The notes under the pieces are model-generated. The model had not been told where the DNA came from, did no database searches, and was given only the letters and a program-made list of their open reading frames with translations. A DNA stretch of 64,000 nt from Candidatus Zixiibacteriota bacterium (lineage in GTDB: Bacteria > Zixibacteria > MSB-5A5 > SM23-73-2): the NCBI GenBank assembly GCA_030615745.1, contig JAUWYR010000003.1, positions 1 to 64,000 of the forward strand, given 5' to 3'. Positions within the stretch are counted from its first letter, which is position 1; each line of letters opens with the position of its first letter. Positions 46,987 through 55,398 of this stretch are shown here, piece by piece. A program made the position numbers and the translations under genes.

Positions 46987-48012
46987 TTAGTTTTGTTTTT
47001 CTAACCCTAAACTTTCTTTTAGGAGTTCGTAGAATGCGATGGCACCACCGATACCGTAAAGTCTGTAGGTTTCCACATCCATTGGGAGATCACTGATGGG
47101 CTCAATTCTCATTCGAAACTCTTTATATGTTGGCTTTTTTCTATCATCCTCGATCAATGTAACCAAATCTGGTAGCAACCTAAAGAATGCGTCGATACCT
47201 ACAGTTTTGCTTACAATAGATTCAGGTTTTCCCCAGTGAGATAAAAAGGTATCACGCACAGCTTTAAAATAGTCGCACAAAAGCGCTAATTGACGATTGA
47301 AAGACGAATATTCTTCTCTTTTAAAAAAACCACCCCTCTTTAAATGGCGTTTTAGGTAAGTGATCAGTGAGGCTTGAGAAATAAAACCCTCGCGCTGTTT
47401 GCCAGTCATTTGAATATTTTGGTAGAACGGTGATTCTTCTTCTCGATCCAAGCTTTTTACCAGTGCATGCGCACGTTCTTCCTCATATTCAGCTGTCGAT
47501 GTGTCGAGATCCAACAGATCGTAAACTAAAGAACGATTAACCGGCTTCTGCTTTCCATTTATCGTTCTAAATATATGAGCTTTCAAACTAATCGGCACAT
47601 TGATAAAGGCAACAATTAGCAATTCTATATCTTTGCCCTTTGCGTGGTCAAAACCGTATAACCTGTGTTGACCGTCCAGGATAAGAGCTTGGCTTGGTTT
47701 TCGAGGTATATGAATAGTGCCTATTCCCGTACCATTTGCAGATTTGAATTTCGCTGTCTTTTCCAAGGCAATAATAATGCTGTTAGGGAACACCGCGATT
47801 TTTCTTTGAATATATCTACCAATCGTTCTGCATCTTGCGTTGCTCAGGTTACGTTCAATACCTTCCTGCGGATTGTCCTTTGTGCGCTCAGACACATAAG
47901 CAATCTCTCGCAGTTCTGAGGCAGATAGGGAGAACGCGTAGAAAGGCTCAGGCACATTTTGTGTGATTGCTATTGCGGGTCGAACGATCCAATTTTTGTC
48001 TTTGCTTTTCAT
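46987..48012 (-). CDS. DGQHR-domain protein (DndB-like superfamily)
   Basis: LILDGQHRLYGFDHAKGKDIELLIVAFINVP...FRTINGKQKPVNRSLVYDL. Confidence 0.88.
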   Translation of the reverse strand: MKSKDKNWIVRPAIAITQNVPEPFYAFSLSASELREIAYVSERTKDNPQEGIERNLSNARCRTIGRYIQRKIAVFPNSIIIALEKTAKFKSANGTGIGTIHIPRKPSQALILDGQHRLYGFDHAKGKDIELLIVAFINVPISLKAHIFRTINGKQKPVNRSLVYDLLDLDTSTAEYEEERAHALVKSLDREEESPFYQNIQMTGKQREGFISQASLITYLKRHLKRGGFFKREEYSSFNRQLALLCDYFKAVRDTFLSHWGKPESIVSKTVGIDAFFRLLPDLVTLIEDDRKKPTYKEFRMRIEPISDLPMDVETYRLYGIGGAIAFYELLKESLGLEKQN

Positions 48013-48281
48013 ATCACTTCCTTTCCTATTCTTGCTTTCTATATAAAAATGCGTGTGCTCTGCTTCATTCCGCCCGGTTAGTAATTAGGCATTAAGGCTA
48101 AAAACTCTGGTGCAACTGGCAACCTGATTTCACCTATAGCTCCTCTTCGCCACATATTCGAGCAGGCCACATGCGGTCTCCTTGGCATCGATTCAGATTA
48201 AGTTATTTTATGTCATTTCCAAGAAAAGTCAAGCCCTTTTTACCCTTAAGCAAAAATTTCTTCAATAAATCGACACTTGAA

Positions 48282-48343
48282 AAATGCCAACTCTATTTGG
48301 CTAAAGGGAATTCTCCCGCCTGTGGCGGGATCTTGAGACTATT
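48282..48343. repeat. 62-bp direct repeat, copy A
   Basis: aaatgccaactctatttggctaaagggaattctcccgcctgtggcgggatcttgagactatt. Confidence 0.97.
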
Positions 48344-48428
48344 ACCGAAGCACCATAAGGCGGATATGCCGTAGACGGCAACACGTTATTGGCCAAAGAA
48401 ATCGAGTGAACATCTTCAACGCTTTCTC

Positions 48429-49022
48429 TTATTGATCTCCTACAAAGTATCTCATGATTGGTCGAGTCTCTGACCTCCGGAGCACTTCCACAAATCCCGC
48501 CTTGCGGAATGCGGACGCCACACCAGTCCAGACAAAGGCAGCAGGCATGCTGGTTTTCTTAGGTTCAACAGGATATCCTTCAATAATCCTTGCGCCATGC
48601 TCTTTGGCGTATTCTGCGGCGGCTTTTAGCAACTTCACCGTGACCCCCTTGCGTCTGAACGATTTTGCAACAAAAAAACAAACCACAGACCAAACTGGTT
48701 CATCGTCGATTCTTTTCAGTGTCCGAGATCGTTCCAAAACCGGATACGTTTCTCTCGGAGCTACCGAACACCAAGCGATGGGCTGACCATTAACATAGGC
48801 TAAAATACCCGGAATTTCACCTGAATCAACTATTTTCTTCAAGGCCTTCTTGTTCTTTTGACCTTTTTGTTTCTCGAATTGGGATCGCTTCAATCTCCAC
48901 CACATGCACCAGCAGCCGCCACAAGCCCCGCGTTCCCCAAACAACTTTTCGAGATCGCACCACCGTTCAGCAGTTAGTGGATGAAATTCAAAATCTGGTA
49001 GCGTTTTTGTTTTAGGAGGCAT
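48429..49022 (-). CDS. GNAT family N-acetyltransferase
   Basis: PIAWCSVAPRETYPVLERS; VVCFFVAKSFRRKGVTVKLLKAAAEYAKEHGARIIEGYPVEP. Confidence 0.88.
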   Translation of the reverse strand: MPPKTKTLPDFEFHPLTAERWCDLEKLFGERGACGGCWCMWWRLKRSQFEKQKGQKNKKALKKIVDSGEIPGILAYVNGQPIAWCSVAPRETYPVLERSRTLKRIDDEPVWSVVCFFVAKSFRRKGVTVKLLKAAAEYAKEHGARIIEGYPVEPKKTSMPAAFVWTGVASAFRKAGFVEVLRRSETRPIMRYFVGDQ

Positions 49023-49093
49023 CTCTTTTCTCCTTCCGATTTCACATAACTTTTGTGTGTTTGCGAAGAGTCTTTCGATGCATCGGGATTAGG

Positions 49094-49155
49094 AAATGCC
49101 GACTCCATTTGGCTAAAGGGAATTCTCCCGCCTGTGGCGGGATCTTGAGACTATT
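49094..49155. repeat. 62-bp direct repeat, copy B
   Basis: aaatgccgactccatttggctaaagggaattctcccgcctgtggcgggatcttgagactatt; 2 mismatches to copy A. Confidence 0.97.
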
Positions 49156-49198
49156 CGCGAAACATCAAAAAAAAGCTTCTCCTTTGATTTTCTTTTAA

Positions 49199-49639
49199 TC
49201 ACCCCAAAACAAATAAACCTTTCAATTTTTTCCTGAAAAAGATAAGCCATAAAAAGAAGGGTAAGGAAATGCTGAAAAGATAAAAGATGGGGACTAAGGT
49301 GTGATTAAGTTGTGGTTTAAACCTGATTGAATAGAATATCTCAGTGGACATGACATGCCAGATAAATAGTATCAAAACCCCCCAGCCAAGCTTTTTTAGC
49401 CTCTCTTCTAAATTTAGCCCCCTGGTTATAATCATAAGAGAGGCAAAAGGTATGAAATTACTGAAGAGCAGAATTGATAACTCTGGTATTTTGAAATCCA
49501 TCCCTAAAAATTCGACAAAATTTTTGAAAACCAGAAGGTAAAAACTCTGGATTTTCCAGAACCAGAATATAAATAGAACTAAGGAGGCTCCTACAAATTT
49601 AAGTATAAACAGGAGAAGTTTTTCTCTCATATTTAACAA
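49199..49639 (-). CDS. membrane protein, probable exosortase-H-associated
   Basis: About 4 TM segments; overlaps the exosortase gene on the same strand. Confidence 0.65.
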   Translation of the reverse strand: MLNMREKLLLFILKFVGASLVLFIFWFWKIQSFYLLVFKNFVEFLGMDFKIPELSILLFSNFIPFASLMIITRGLNLEERLKKLGWGVLILFIWHVMSTEIFYSIRFKPQLNHTLVPIFYLFSISLPFFLWLIFFRKKLKGLFVLG

Positions 49640-50159
49640 TTTTCTGGATCCACCAGACCCAGACAGATAAAATAATTAAAATCATGGTTATCTGCCAGAA
49701 GTAAAGATGCAAAAATTCAAAGCTTTTTGGATAATAGTTAGCAATTGCAGAGATAAAGACCATTCTTACAATATTTATTCCGTAAAGCAGGGGAAATCCA
49801 TATAAAGCGCCTAAAAGTTTCTTTTTATAATTTGCTGGATAAGCAATCATCGCAGCTAAAAATATCAAAATTTCGAAAAGCCCGGTGCATTCAGCAATGA
49901 CCTCAATGGAGAGGTTGTCCATACTTATAACTCTTGAGCTTAAATGAGCACCTATCCCTAAAAGATTTAAAATGGAAGCTGTTAAAAAAGCAGTCCACTC
50001 TTCAAGTTTGGTCAAAGGTTTATCGAGATATCTGTCCAATGAAAAATAGATAAAGGTGATAGCTATTAGAAGGATAAAAAATAAAAGGCAGAATTTTATT
50101 ATCGGATTTAGACCCTCTGCTTTTTTTTTATCCTTCTTAGTCTTTCTTTTTTTCTTCAT
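49599..50159 (-). CDS. xrtH: exosortase/archaeosortase family protein (exosortase H-like)
   Basis: Multi-TM; conserved Cys (AECTGLFE), Arg (INIVRMVFI), His (LHLYFWQ); IPTL-type substrate adjacent. Confidence 0.82.
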   Translation of the reverse strand: MKKKRKTKKDKKKAEGLNPIIKFCLLFFILLIAITFIYFSLDRYLDKPLTKLEEWTAFLTASILNLLGIGAHLSSRVISMDNLSIEVIAECTGLFEILIFLAAMIAYPANYKKKLLGALYGFPLLYGINIVRMVFISAIANYYPKSFEFLHLYFWQITMILIILSVWVWWIQKIVKYERKTSPVYT

Positions 50160-50345
50160 TAAGTTCGAAGTTTTTCTGTTAGGTCAAAGTCCCCTTACTC
50201 TGACCTTCCTTTTGACTTTCGGGGTAGGGTACCCCGAAAGAACAGGATTTTTTCTTCCTTTATTTATAATAAAAAATCTGGGTTTAAAGTCAAGTATTAT
50301 TTAGTTTCTAAAGAAAACAAAATAGATTTTTTCCTACAGCACTAT

Positions 50346-50381
50346 AAAGCCCCCTTTGGATTTTATTCCAAAGGGGGCTTT
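50346..50381 (-). terminator. strong hairpin downstream of IPTL-CTERM gene
   Basis: aaagccccctttgga-ttttat-tccaaagggggcttt. Confidence 0.75.
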
Positions 50382-50421
50382 TCAGTATCCAGTCGTTTAT
50401 CTATCTAAGCTCAACTTACAG

Positions 50422-53226
50422 TTACTTTCTCACAGCTACCTTCTTCCTTTTCATCATTATCAGAATTCCAGCTCCGACTATCAGAAGGATAAGGATCAAA
50501 AGACCCCATTGTGAAAGAATGGGGATAGGTCTCGCTTCGACCGTTATCTGGACGTCGCAAAGGGCTTCGAAGCCGTGGTTGTCGGATATGGTAAAGTTCA
50601 CAGTATGGACCCCAACTTGAGCAGAGCTCGGAGTCCAGTCGAAGGAGGAGGACTGCGGTGAAGGTCCAGTGAGGGGTAAGTCTGGAGTCATCGTTGCGCC
50701 TGAAGGTATACCACTTCCGGTAATTGTCACGGGATCTCCATCTGGATCAGAGCCGGTGACTACAAAGGTGACATTATCGCCATCGTAGATGGTGAAAGGT
50801 CCAGGAGGATTGATATCGCACAAAGGAGGATCGTTCGGGTAAACAGTTATCTGGGCGGTACAGGTGTCTGTCAACTGCCCGGCGTCTGTCACTGTAAACG
50901 TTACGGTGTATATGCCTGCATCACCTGGTCCGGTAGCCCAGTTGAAGGTCGATGCCAGTGGTGAAGGACCGGACACGGGCAATGGCGGGGCCATCACAGC
51001 ACCCGGAGGTATACCAGTTCCGGTGATGGTCACTATATCCCCAGCATCAGGATCAGTGACAGTGATGGTAAAGGAGAGAACATCACCTTCGGAGATGTTG
51101 AAAGGTCCTGGAGGAGCGATGTTGCAGAAAGGAGGGTCGTTCGGGAATAAGACATTGATGGTGTAGTCCTCAACCTCACCCCAGGATGTAGCACCGCATG
51201 GGTCAGGAGTGCCACCATACTGAACACGAACTCTCATCCGGGTATTGCCTAAGACAGCTCCTGTCGGAGGAGTAATAGTTCCTAGATAAGGACCGTACCC
51301 ACTACCAGGACTCAGGGTGATTTGTTCACCTGCATCATAGAAATCCAAGTCCTGATTCCAGTCAACCCATAGACCGCCTACATCAGAAGAGTAGGAATTA
51401 CCGATGGTTATGGTTATTGGATATCCGGTGCCTATGACCATATCGGTGGATATGCCGGTATAGTCCGCATAATTATCGCAACCAGAGCTGTTGTCGATGG
51501 TTCCGACTTGCACTCTCTCGATGTATTCATCGCAGCCACCGCTTGCGTCGCAATAATGAGGCACCCACTCGGTCACCGAGACTTCAAATCCGAAGTTCAT
51601 CGGGTTACCGCTTACGTCCTCCACGTAAACCGGGAACCAGTACTCATTTCCTTTGCCACCTGGGAGGTTCTCCCACCATATCTGCGGGTTGTCGTCCCCA
51701 CTGGTGCAAGTTATCCACTCATAACCTGTGCGAAGAATATAGTTGGGACAATCTGGCGGACACTCGTCATACAGGACCACGCCAACCAACCATATCTCGC
51801 CGTCGGTAGGACAGAAGTCGATGTGCACGTCGTTGTTGGCGTAAGGTAGTTCAAACTTGTACCAGACCGCGTTCCAGTCCAATAGGCCCGGGCAATCGAT
51901 TGTCGCTGCAATGTTCGTTCCATATACAGTTGTCGGGAAGGTGCTGATCACTGGGGCATCCTCGCACTCGTCGTTGTCCGGTGCAGCGGGAGACTCAACA
52001 ATTATCAGGTCGAAACTGGTTATACAATCCGGGCTGGGCCAGCTATCGATCATAATGTAGTAGGTGCCAGGTGCTAAGGCAACGCTGGTCATTCCATGAG
52101 GCGAAGCGCCAGAATTAGTGGAAAATGCCATACAGGGGTCATCTGGGGGGCATGCGTCGTCTATAGCGATTCCGGTCCAGGCGTCACTTCCCGGGTCCAG
52201 GGTGATGTCCACAACGACAGCGGAGGTAACGGTCAACTCGTAGATGATATCCTCACCGCCATCATAGAAGCCAAGGCAAGTTTCTTCGTAATCATCAACC
52301 CTGCCGCAGGTGGTCTGGCTCAAATCCTTGTAAAGTGTGTCTCCCGGTCCCTTATTCAGGGTGACCGGTATGGGGTTAGTACAATCATCGCCTACACCAA
52401 CTATGGGGCAGGGGGTAGTGCAGTCGAGACCGTAAGTCCAGGTGCCGGCGAGTCCGGTGCATTCCTCCTCGGTGACGTCAGCACAGGTGGGGGACATAGG
52501 GTCACCATAACAACAGCGACCTACTGGAGGTGTGTCAACCGAAATAGCATCGAGGCTGGCCTGAGCTCCGTCATACCCATAGTATCTCCATGCCAGCTTA
52601 ACATCGGTCTCGGTGAGGTAGGCGGCAAGGTCGACATCGACTCTATACCATGTCCAATCGGTAAAGACTCCTACATCATCTTCGCACCATAGCTTGGTGT
52701 TGAAGTTAGCACCTCCATCAGTGGATATCCAGAGCTCCAGCTCGTAGTTGTCCATGGTCACAGCCCAGTAATAGCTCCCCATCCAGTAGAAATAGACGTA
52801 CCAGCTCGAACCCTTGGTGCTGAGGTCCATGGATGGACTGATCAACCATTCGTCTTGTGTGCCGGTGTAGTCTTCGTCATAGAAGCACGAGGCATTGTAA
52901 GAGCCCTCGTAGGGGCTGTAGCTGTCAATTTCCCAGGTATACGGGTTGTTTACAACCACACTCCATCCTGTGGGAGGAACAGCACCTCCTTCGAAACCTT
53001 CAGTTAACAGCGGGCTGGCACTTGTGATGAGCGTGTAGCCCTGTGGGCCACGTTGTGGAGCCACTTTTGACACCTCCCAGTCGGTAGTAGTTAACCTGAC
53101 AGATGTCCCCAAATCTTCGTATTTAGATGGTGGCTTGGTGCGGTCTTGACCTATAAGTAGAGCGCTAAGAGCGAAAACGAAAATAAGTACTAATAAAACT
53201 GCTAAATTTGTTCTAATTTTTTTCAC
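50422..53226 (-). CDS. large secreted protein with choice-of-anchor-J-like, GEVED-like and Ig-like domains and IPTL-CTERM-type sorting signal
   Basis: Signal peptide; LLTEGFEGGAVPPTGWSV; GEVEDYTINV; C-term IPILSQWGLLILILLIVGAGILIMMKRKK. Confidence 0.88.
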   Translation of the reverse strand: MKKIRTNLAVLLVLIFVFALSALLIGQDRTKPPSKYEDLGTSVRLTTTDWEVSKVAPQRGPQGYTLITSASPLLTEGFEGGAVPPTGWSVVVNNPYTWEIDSYSPYEGSYNASCFYDEDYTGTQDEWLISPSMDLSTKGSSWYVYFYWMGSYYWAVTMDNYELELWISTDGGANFNTKLWCEDDVGVFTDWTWYRVDVDLAAYLTETDVKLAWRYYGYDGAQASLDAISVDTPPVGRCCYGDPMSPTCADVTEEECTGLAGTWTYGLDCTTPCPIVGVGDDCTNPIPVTLNKGPGDTLYKDLSQTTCGRVDDYEETCLGFYDGGEDIIYELTVTSAVVVDITLDPGSDAWTGIAIDDACPPDDPCMAFSTNSGASPHGMTSVALAPGTYYIMIDSWPSPDCITSFDLIIVESPAAPDNDECEDAPVISTFPTTVYGTNIAATIDCPGLLDWNAVWYKFELPYANNDVHIDFCPTDGEIWLVGVVLYDECPPDCPNYILRTGYEWITCTSGDDNPQIWWENLPGGKGNEYWFPVYVEDVSGNPMNFGFEVSVTEWVPHYCDASGGCDEYIERVQVGTIDNSSGCDNYADYTGISTDMVIGTGYPITITIGNSYSSDVGGLWVDWNQDLDFYDAGEQITLSPGSGYGPYLGTITPPTGAVLGNTRMRVRVQYGGTPDPCGATSWGEVEDYTINVLFPNDPPFCNIAPPGPFNISEGDVLSFTITVTDPDAGDIVTITGTGIPPGAVMAPPLPVSGPSPLASTFNWATGPGDAGIYTVTFTVTDAGQLTDTCTAQITVYPNDPPLCDINPPGPFTIYDGDNVTFVVTGSDPDGDPVTITGSGIPSGATMTPDLPLTGPSPQSSSFDWTPSSAQVGVHTVNFTISDNHGFEALCDVQITVEARPIPILSQWGLLILILLIVGAGILIMMKRKKVAVRK

Positions 53227-53784
53227 ATTTACTCTCCTGCATCTTTAGAAGGTTAACGATAAATACTTTAATAGGGATTAAAGTATAACCTTTCGAAAAA
53301 TGATATTATTTTTCTACTGATTAGTGTAGTTGTTCGGAGCTACTTAACTTTGTGCCAATAAAATTATAATATAAAAACGTTTTTTTGTCAAGTCTTTTTT
53401 TCAAAAAATTATATATTTTTTGAAGGTTTTTAGAGATTTCTCGGATATAACTCACGGGACTTAACCCATAATATGTTATAAGTAAACAAGTTACGAAGAA
53501 AAAATACCAAAATTTTGCTATAAGATACAAAGCGTCTTTCTGCTTCGGATTTTTTTTAATTTTTCTTTTTTCTTTTAATTTTTGATGAAAATAATGGTTC
53601 AAAGCCAAATATTATTAAATTTCTCAAATAGTGAATTGTGGCGAATTTCCCTGGAGTATAAAGCTTTAGCTTTATAATAATCCAAGCAAATTAAGAAATT
53701 TTATCTTGAGTAAACATAAATGTTTAAACTCCATTCTTGCTTCTCAACAGACTTTCTCGAAACCATTTTAAAACCCCCCTCTGG

Positions 53785-53827
53785 AAATACTAACTCTATT
53801 TGCTTCGGGAATTCCTATTCCCGAAGC
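53785..53827. repeat. left-end motif of the 62-bp repeat followed by a different hairpin
   Basis: aaatactaactctatttg + gcttcgggaat-tcct-attcccgaagc. Confidence 0.75.
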
Positions 53828-53930
53828 GTTATTAAAGATTTTTTTACTTAAACTTTTTAACTCTATGATTCGTATTAATTTAAATAAATATGATAAAATT
53901 CATAAATATTTAACTTTTTTAAATCTTTAC

Positions 53931-53958
53931 TTGACATAAGAAAATAATGAATTATTAT
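53931..53958 (+). promoter_or_regulatory. possible promoter upstream of rpsU
   Basis: TTGACA 53931-53936, N16, TATTAT 53953-53958. Confidence 0.45.
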
Positions 53959-54007
53959 ATTTATGATTTAAAGATGAAAAGAAAGGAGGGAAAAGCTAAA
54001 GTAGAAT

Positions 54008-54193
54008 ATGACAGGAGTTGTGATAAGAGAAAACGAGCCATTTGAGAGAGCCCTACGGAGGTTCAACAAATCATGTGAAAGGTCCGGCCTTATGGCTGAT
54101 ATAAGAAAACATCAGCATTTTGAGAAGCCCTCGGAGCGAAAGAAAAGAAAAGCAGCAGCTGCCAGAAGAAAAAACCGCAGAAGATATTATTGA
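54008..54193 (+). CDS. rpsU: 30S ribosomal protein S21
   Basis: VIRENEPFERALRRFNKSCERSGLMADIRKHQHFEKPSERKKRK. Confidence 0.95.
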   Translation: MTGVVIRENEPFERALRRFNKSCERSGLMADIRKHQHFEKPSERKKRKAAAARRKNRRRYY

Positions 54194-54648
54194 TGACTCT
54201 TAAAGACAAGATTATTAGGGATATGAAGGCAGCACAAAAAGGGGGAGATAAACTCAAGCTTAATGTTACCAGGCTCCCTTTATCGGAGATCAAATATAAA
54301 GAGAAAGAATTAGGAAAGGAAGCTGAAGACCAGGAAATAACAGAGGTCTTATCCTCTGCTGTTAGGAGAAGAAAAGAAGCAATAGAGAAATTCCAAATGG
54401 ATGCAAGGGATGATCTGGTAGAGAAGGAAAAAGCTGAGCTTGAGCTCATCAAAAACTATCTTCCACCAAAGCTCTCAGAACAGGAACTTATTTTGTTAAT
54501 TGATAAAACAATTAATGAAGTAAAAGCTGAGGGATCAAAAGATTTGGGTAAAGTGATGAAAGTGTTAATGTCTAAAGTGAAGGGAAGAGCTGATGGGAAA
54601 GAGGTGAATATTTTGGTCTGCTCAAGACTTGAATCGACTTCATTCTAA
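54193..54648 (+). CDS. yqeY: GatB/YqeY domain protein
   Basis: LKDKIIRDMKAAQKGGDKLKLNVTRLPLSEIKYKE...YLPPKLSEQEL. Confidence 0.93.
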   Translation: MTLKDKIIRDMKAAQKGGDKLKLNVTRLPLSEIKYKEKELGKEAEDQEITEVLSSAVRRRKEAIEKFQMDARDDLVEKEKAELELIKNYLPPKLSEQELILLIDKTINEVKAEGSKDLGKVMKVLMSKVKGRADGKEVNILVCSRLESTSF

Positions 54649-54675
54649 GGTGAAAAATGAGGATAAAATTAAAGA

Positions 54676-54708
54676 ACACGTTGCCTTTTTGGTAACGTGT
54701 CTTTTTTT
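54676..54708 (+). terminator. Rho-independent terminator
   Basis: acacgttgcc-ttttt-ggtaacgtgt followed by CTTTTTTT. Confidence 0.88.
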
Positions 54709-54737
54709 AAGTGAAACTTTTAGATGGGGGTAAAAAG

Positions 54738-55364
54738 ATGAATTGGGTCGACTACATTATATTAGGATTACTTTTAGTTGCTTTAATAATTGGCGTGAGG
54801 AGAGGTCTTTTCCACGGGATCAACGGCCTTTTAGGTTTAGCTTTCGGGATAATTATTTCGGTAACTTATGTTGAGCCTGTTACCCAAAGGGTCCTATCAC
54901 ATATGCGTATTTCTCCAGTAATGGTAACTTTTGGAAGCCTGGTTATCCTTTTTGTTTTAACCTATCTGGTGTTTAAAATCTTAGGTTATCTTTTCTATAA
55001 GTTTGCAGAGCTGAAACCTCTCGGAAGGATTGGAAGGATTAGCGGGGCTGTTTTTGGAGTCTTTGAAGGAGGGATAGTTATAGGATTTATTTTAATCCTT
55101 TTTATGTTTGTCCCACTTCCTGGAAAAGTAGTTTCAGATCTGGATAGCTCCTTTTTTGCACCCGGGCTAAGAGGGGCAATCCCTTTTATCTATCAGGAAT
55201 CTAAATTCATTCACCCTAAAAGCCCAAGCTTTGTCGGGAAGATGAAAAAAGCTTTATTGGCTGATCCAAACCTAACCCAAAATCAAAAAAATCTAAGATT
55301 TTTTCCAGAAGGGAGGATTGAAAAAATCGTAGAAAAAATGGAGTATTATTTCCCCTCGAGTTAA
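54738..55364 (+). CDS. cvpA: CvpA family membrane protein
   Basis: MNWVDYIILGLLLVALIIGVRRGLFHGINGLLGLAFGIII. Confidence 0.85.
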   Translation: MNWVDYIILGLLLVALIIGVRRGLFHGINGLLGLAFGIIISVTYVEPVTQRVLSHMRISPVMVTFGSLVILFVLTYLVFKILGYLFYKFAELKPLGRIGRISGAVFGVFEGGIVIGFILILFMFVPLPGKVVSDLDSSFFAPGLRGAIPFIYQESKFIHPKSPSFVGKMKKALLADPNLTQNQKNLRFFPEGRIEKIVEKMEYYFPSS

Positions 55365-55398
55365 ACATTTCGAGCATCACTGAGATTTTTTTTCATAG

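Noticed and set aside
51508-52692. Plus-strand ORFs (51508-51849, 52096-52692 etc.)
   Set aside because: Antisense to the higher-GC IPTL-CTERM protein gene, whose minus-strand frame has clear domains.
53321-53608. 95-aa minus-strand ORF
   Set aside because: AT-rich, Lys/Tyr/Phe-biased and unsupported; too weak to call.
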